64,000 nucleotides of DNA, taken from contig DATAKK010000084.1 of the NCBI GenBank assembly GCA_036261615.1, positions 56,204 through 120,203 on the forward strand, written 5' to 3'. Source of the DNA: JAJYQH01 sp036261615 (GTDB lineage: Bacteria > Actinomycetota > Actinomycetes > Propionibacteriales > Propionibacteriaceae). Numbering within the stretch: position 1 is the first letter of the stretch; every line of letters begins with the position of its first letter. Below the pieces are notes generated by a model. It made no database searches and had not been told where the DNA came from. It worked only from the letters and a program-made list of their open reading frames with translations. Positions 62,642 through 64,000 of the stretch are shown here, one piece after another. Both the position numbers and the translations under genes were made by a program.

Positions 62642-63463
62642 ATGACCACCCTGCTCAGCCACGACGACGAGGTCGAGCTCGCCCGGCGGATCGAGGCCGG
62701 GCTCCTCGCCCGGGAGGCGCTCGACCATCCCACCATCCTCACGCCCGACCTTGTGCGAGACCTGCGGCAGCTCGTCGCGTCGGGGGACGCCGCCTGGGAG
62801 CGGTTCCACCTCGCCAACCTCGGGCTGGTGCACCAGGCGGTGCGCCAGTCCGCCGACTCGATCGCCGACCCGGAGGAACTGTTCCAGGAGGGCTGCCTGG
62901 GTCTCAGCGAGGCGATCATGCGCTTCGACCACACCCGTGGGGTGCGGTTCTCCACGCACGCCTACCGCTGGATCCGCCGGCGGGTGGTCCCCGCCGCCCG
63001 CCGCGCGGGGTGCGCCACCGAGGAGCCGACCTCGCGGCTGCACTCCATCGCGGTCGTGATCCGCACCCGGCGCGCCCTCGAGGAGGGAGGACTGCCGAGC
63101 GGCCCGGACGCGGTGGCGCGGGAGCTCGGTCGGCCCCGGCGCTGGGTCGAGGCGCACTGGACCCGCGGCCTGCGAACCTATGCCGACCTCGCGAGCAACC
63201 CCGACCGGCACCTGGCCGTCGAACCCGAACCGGACGAGCCGCCGGACTGGTGGCTCGACCAGCTGCCTTCCAACGAGCGGGAGGTGCTGGTCCGTCGCCA
63301 CGGCCTGCGGGGGCTGCCGGCGTCCGACGAGGCCGCGGTGGCGGCCGCGCTGGGGATGAGTCCGGGAGAGGTGCACCGGCTCGACACGTTGGCCCGGGAG
63401 CACGTGCGGCAACTGGTCACGGAGGGCCAGTGCGCGTCGTTCGCGCTGCCCCGGATTGCCTGA
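62642..63463 (+). CDS. Divergent sigma-70 family RNA polymerase sigma factor
   Basis: A ~273-residue sigma factor. Region 1.2/2.1 is recognisable (LLSHDDEVELARRIEAG). Region 2 is well kept: EELFQEGCLGLSEAIMRFDHTRGVRFSTHAYRWIRRRV. A region 3-like helix follows (GPDAVARELGRPRRWVEAHW). Region 4 is eroded: LPSNEREVLVRRHGLRG, then a weak helix-turn-helix DEAAVAAALGMSPGEVHRL. It is shorter and more divergent than a primary sigma factor, so it is likely a group 2/3 or specialised sigma; the housekeeping gene is probably elsewhere. I use ATG 62642 (AGGA upstream); GTG 62600 is open. Confidence 0.82.
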   Translation: MTTLLSHDDEVELARRIEAGLLAREALDHPTILTPDLVRDLRQLVASGDAAWERFHLANLGLVHQAVRQSADSIADPEELFQEGCLGLSEAIMRFDHTRGVRFSTHAYRWIRRRVVPAARRAGCATEEPTSRLHSIAVVIRTRRALEEGGLPSGPDAVARELGRPRRWVEAHWTRGLRTYADLASNPDRHLAVEPEPDEPPDWWLDQLPSNEREVLVRRHGLRGLPASDEAAVAAALGMSPGEVHRLDTLAREHVRQLVTEGQCASFALPRIA

Positions 63464-63492
63464 CCCCTCGGGCACCCCGACAGAATGGGTAC

Positions 63493-64000
63493 ATGAGATG
63501 GCCCTGGACGCACGACCGCGACGACCACCTGATCGCCGACCTCGCTTCGTTCCTCGGCGAGTCGCTTCAGCAGGTGCGGCGGCGGACTCTCGCAACCGCT
63601 TCGGGCCCCCAGGACGCGCTCGTCGCACTCCGGGAGGGGCTGGCGCTCCGCGGGGGGACCGCAGGCGAGGCGGCGTCCCGATGGCGCGTGCTGCAGTGGC
63701 CGGAGGTGCGGTCAGGTTCGTGGGACGGCGAGACCGCCACCCTGCGGATCACCACCCTCGAGGACGAGCGCCTGGCGGTGCAGCTCAGCGAGCCGGGCCT
63801 GATGCCCGAGGTGTTCTTCGATCGGGTGCAGGCGACGATCCTCGTTGAGGAGCGGGTGAGGGTGCCCGGAGGTGAGGTCCTGGTGTCCGGACGCCGTCAG
63901 CCCGCGGGCGTCGGCCCGTCGGGGGAGGGCGCTGCGATCGTCTGGCACGCGATGGCCATCGGCTCCGCGGACCTCAACGACCCGGAGGTCTCGCGCCTCG
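63493..64000 (+). CDS. Uncharacterised protein, cut by the window end
   Basis: An open frame of 169 codons running off the right edge. It begins MRWPWTHDRDDHLIADLASFL, has a helical first part and then strand-rich segments (ATLRITTLEDERLAVQLSEP, VQATILVEERVRVPGGEVLV). CAGAAT at 63481-63486 puts +1 on the ATG. No family is recognised. Codon use matches the neighbours, so I take it as real. Confidence 0.65.
   Translation, partial: MRWPWTHDRDDHLIADLASFLGESLQQVRRRTLATASGPQDALVALREGLALRGGTAGEAASRWRVLQWPEVRSGSWDGETATLRITTLEDERLAVQLSEPGLMPEVFFDRVQATILVEERVRVPGGEVLVSGRRQPAGVGPSGEGAAIVWHAMAIGSADLNDPEVSRL

Noticed and set aside
60029..63628. Long antisense frame across dnaG and the sigma gene
   Set aside because: Same composition artefact; the plus strand carries intact DnaG and sigma motifs.

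Overview
The window is 64 kb of very GC-rich bacterial DNA, densely coding on both strands. The family content points to an actinomycete: DUF3097, DUF5709 and PGPGW/TIGR02611 proteins, HrcA with a CIRCE element, a single-chain acyl-CoA carboxylase, and many starts with a TANNNT box 7-9 bases upstream. Adenosylcobalamin-dependent methylmalonyl-CoA mutase (mutAB-meaB) and the backbone gene order would suit a relative of Propionibacteriaceae. That placement is inference, because no rRNA gene is present.

The backbone is the conserved actinobacterial order lepA - hemW - hrcA - dnaJ - rsmE - phoH - ybeY - CNNM/CorC - era - leuA - uppS/recO - glyS - dusB - dgt - dnaG. Accessory blocks interrupt it: (1) 1.1-4.2 kb, a sugar ABC importer without its ATPase; (2) 8.1-12.0 kb, a sulfur-stress block with TauE/SafE, a CstR-like repressor, a 54-aa protein, a sulfide:quinone oxidoreductase-like flavoprotein and a metallo-beta-lactamase-fold hydrolase; (3) 15.1-18.7 kb, Tgt and a YhhQ-type transporter, which fit queuosine salvage; (4) 27.6-36.2 kb, a beta-mannosidase with an Opp-type ABC importer, lying between uppS and recO; (5) 39.4-43.5 kb, a DUF5107 protein and a GH36 alpha-galactosidase; (6) 45.6-56.7 kb, methylmalonyl-CoA mutase, its GTPase MeaB and an 1828-aa carboxylase.

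The genes combine into a few readable systems. Block 6 links acyl-CoA (propionyl-CoA) carboxylation to succinyl-CoA. Blocks 4 and 5 together could break down galactomannan-type oligosaccharides. In block 2 one inverted repeat overlaps the -10 boxes of two divergent genes, as expected for an autoregulated sulfur sensor.

The most striking regulatory structure is upstream of leuA (24205-24419). A good leaderless promoter drives a 27-codon leader peptide with three adjacent leucine codons. Two mutually exclusive helices follow, and one of them covers the leuA ribosome binding site. This reads as a complete leucine-responsive translational attenuator.

I see no rRNA, tRNA, CRISPR array, prophage or intact insertion sequence. 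The first gene (lepA) and the last (63493 onward) are cut by the window edges.
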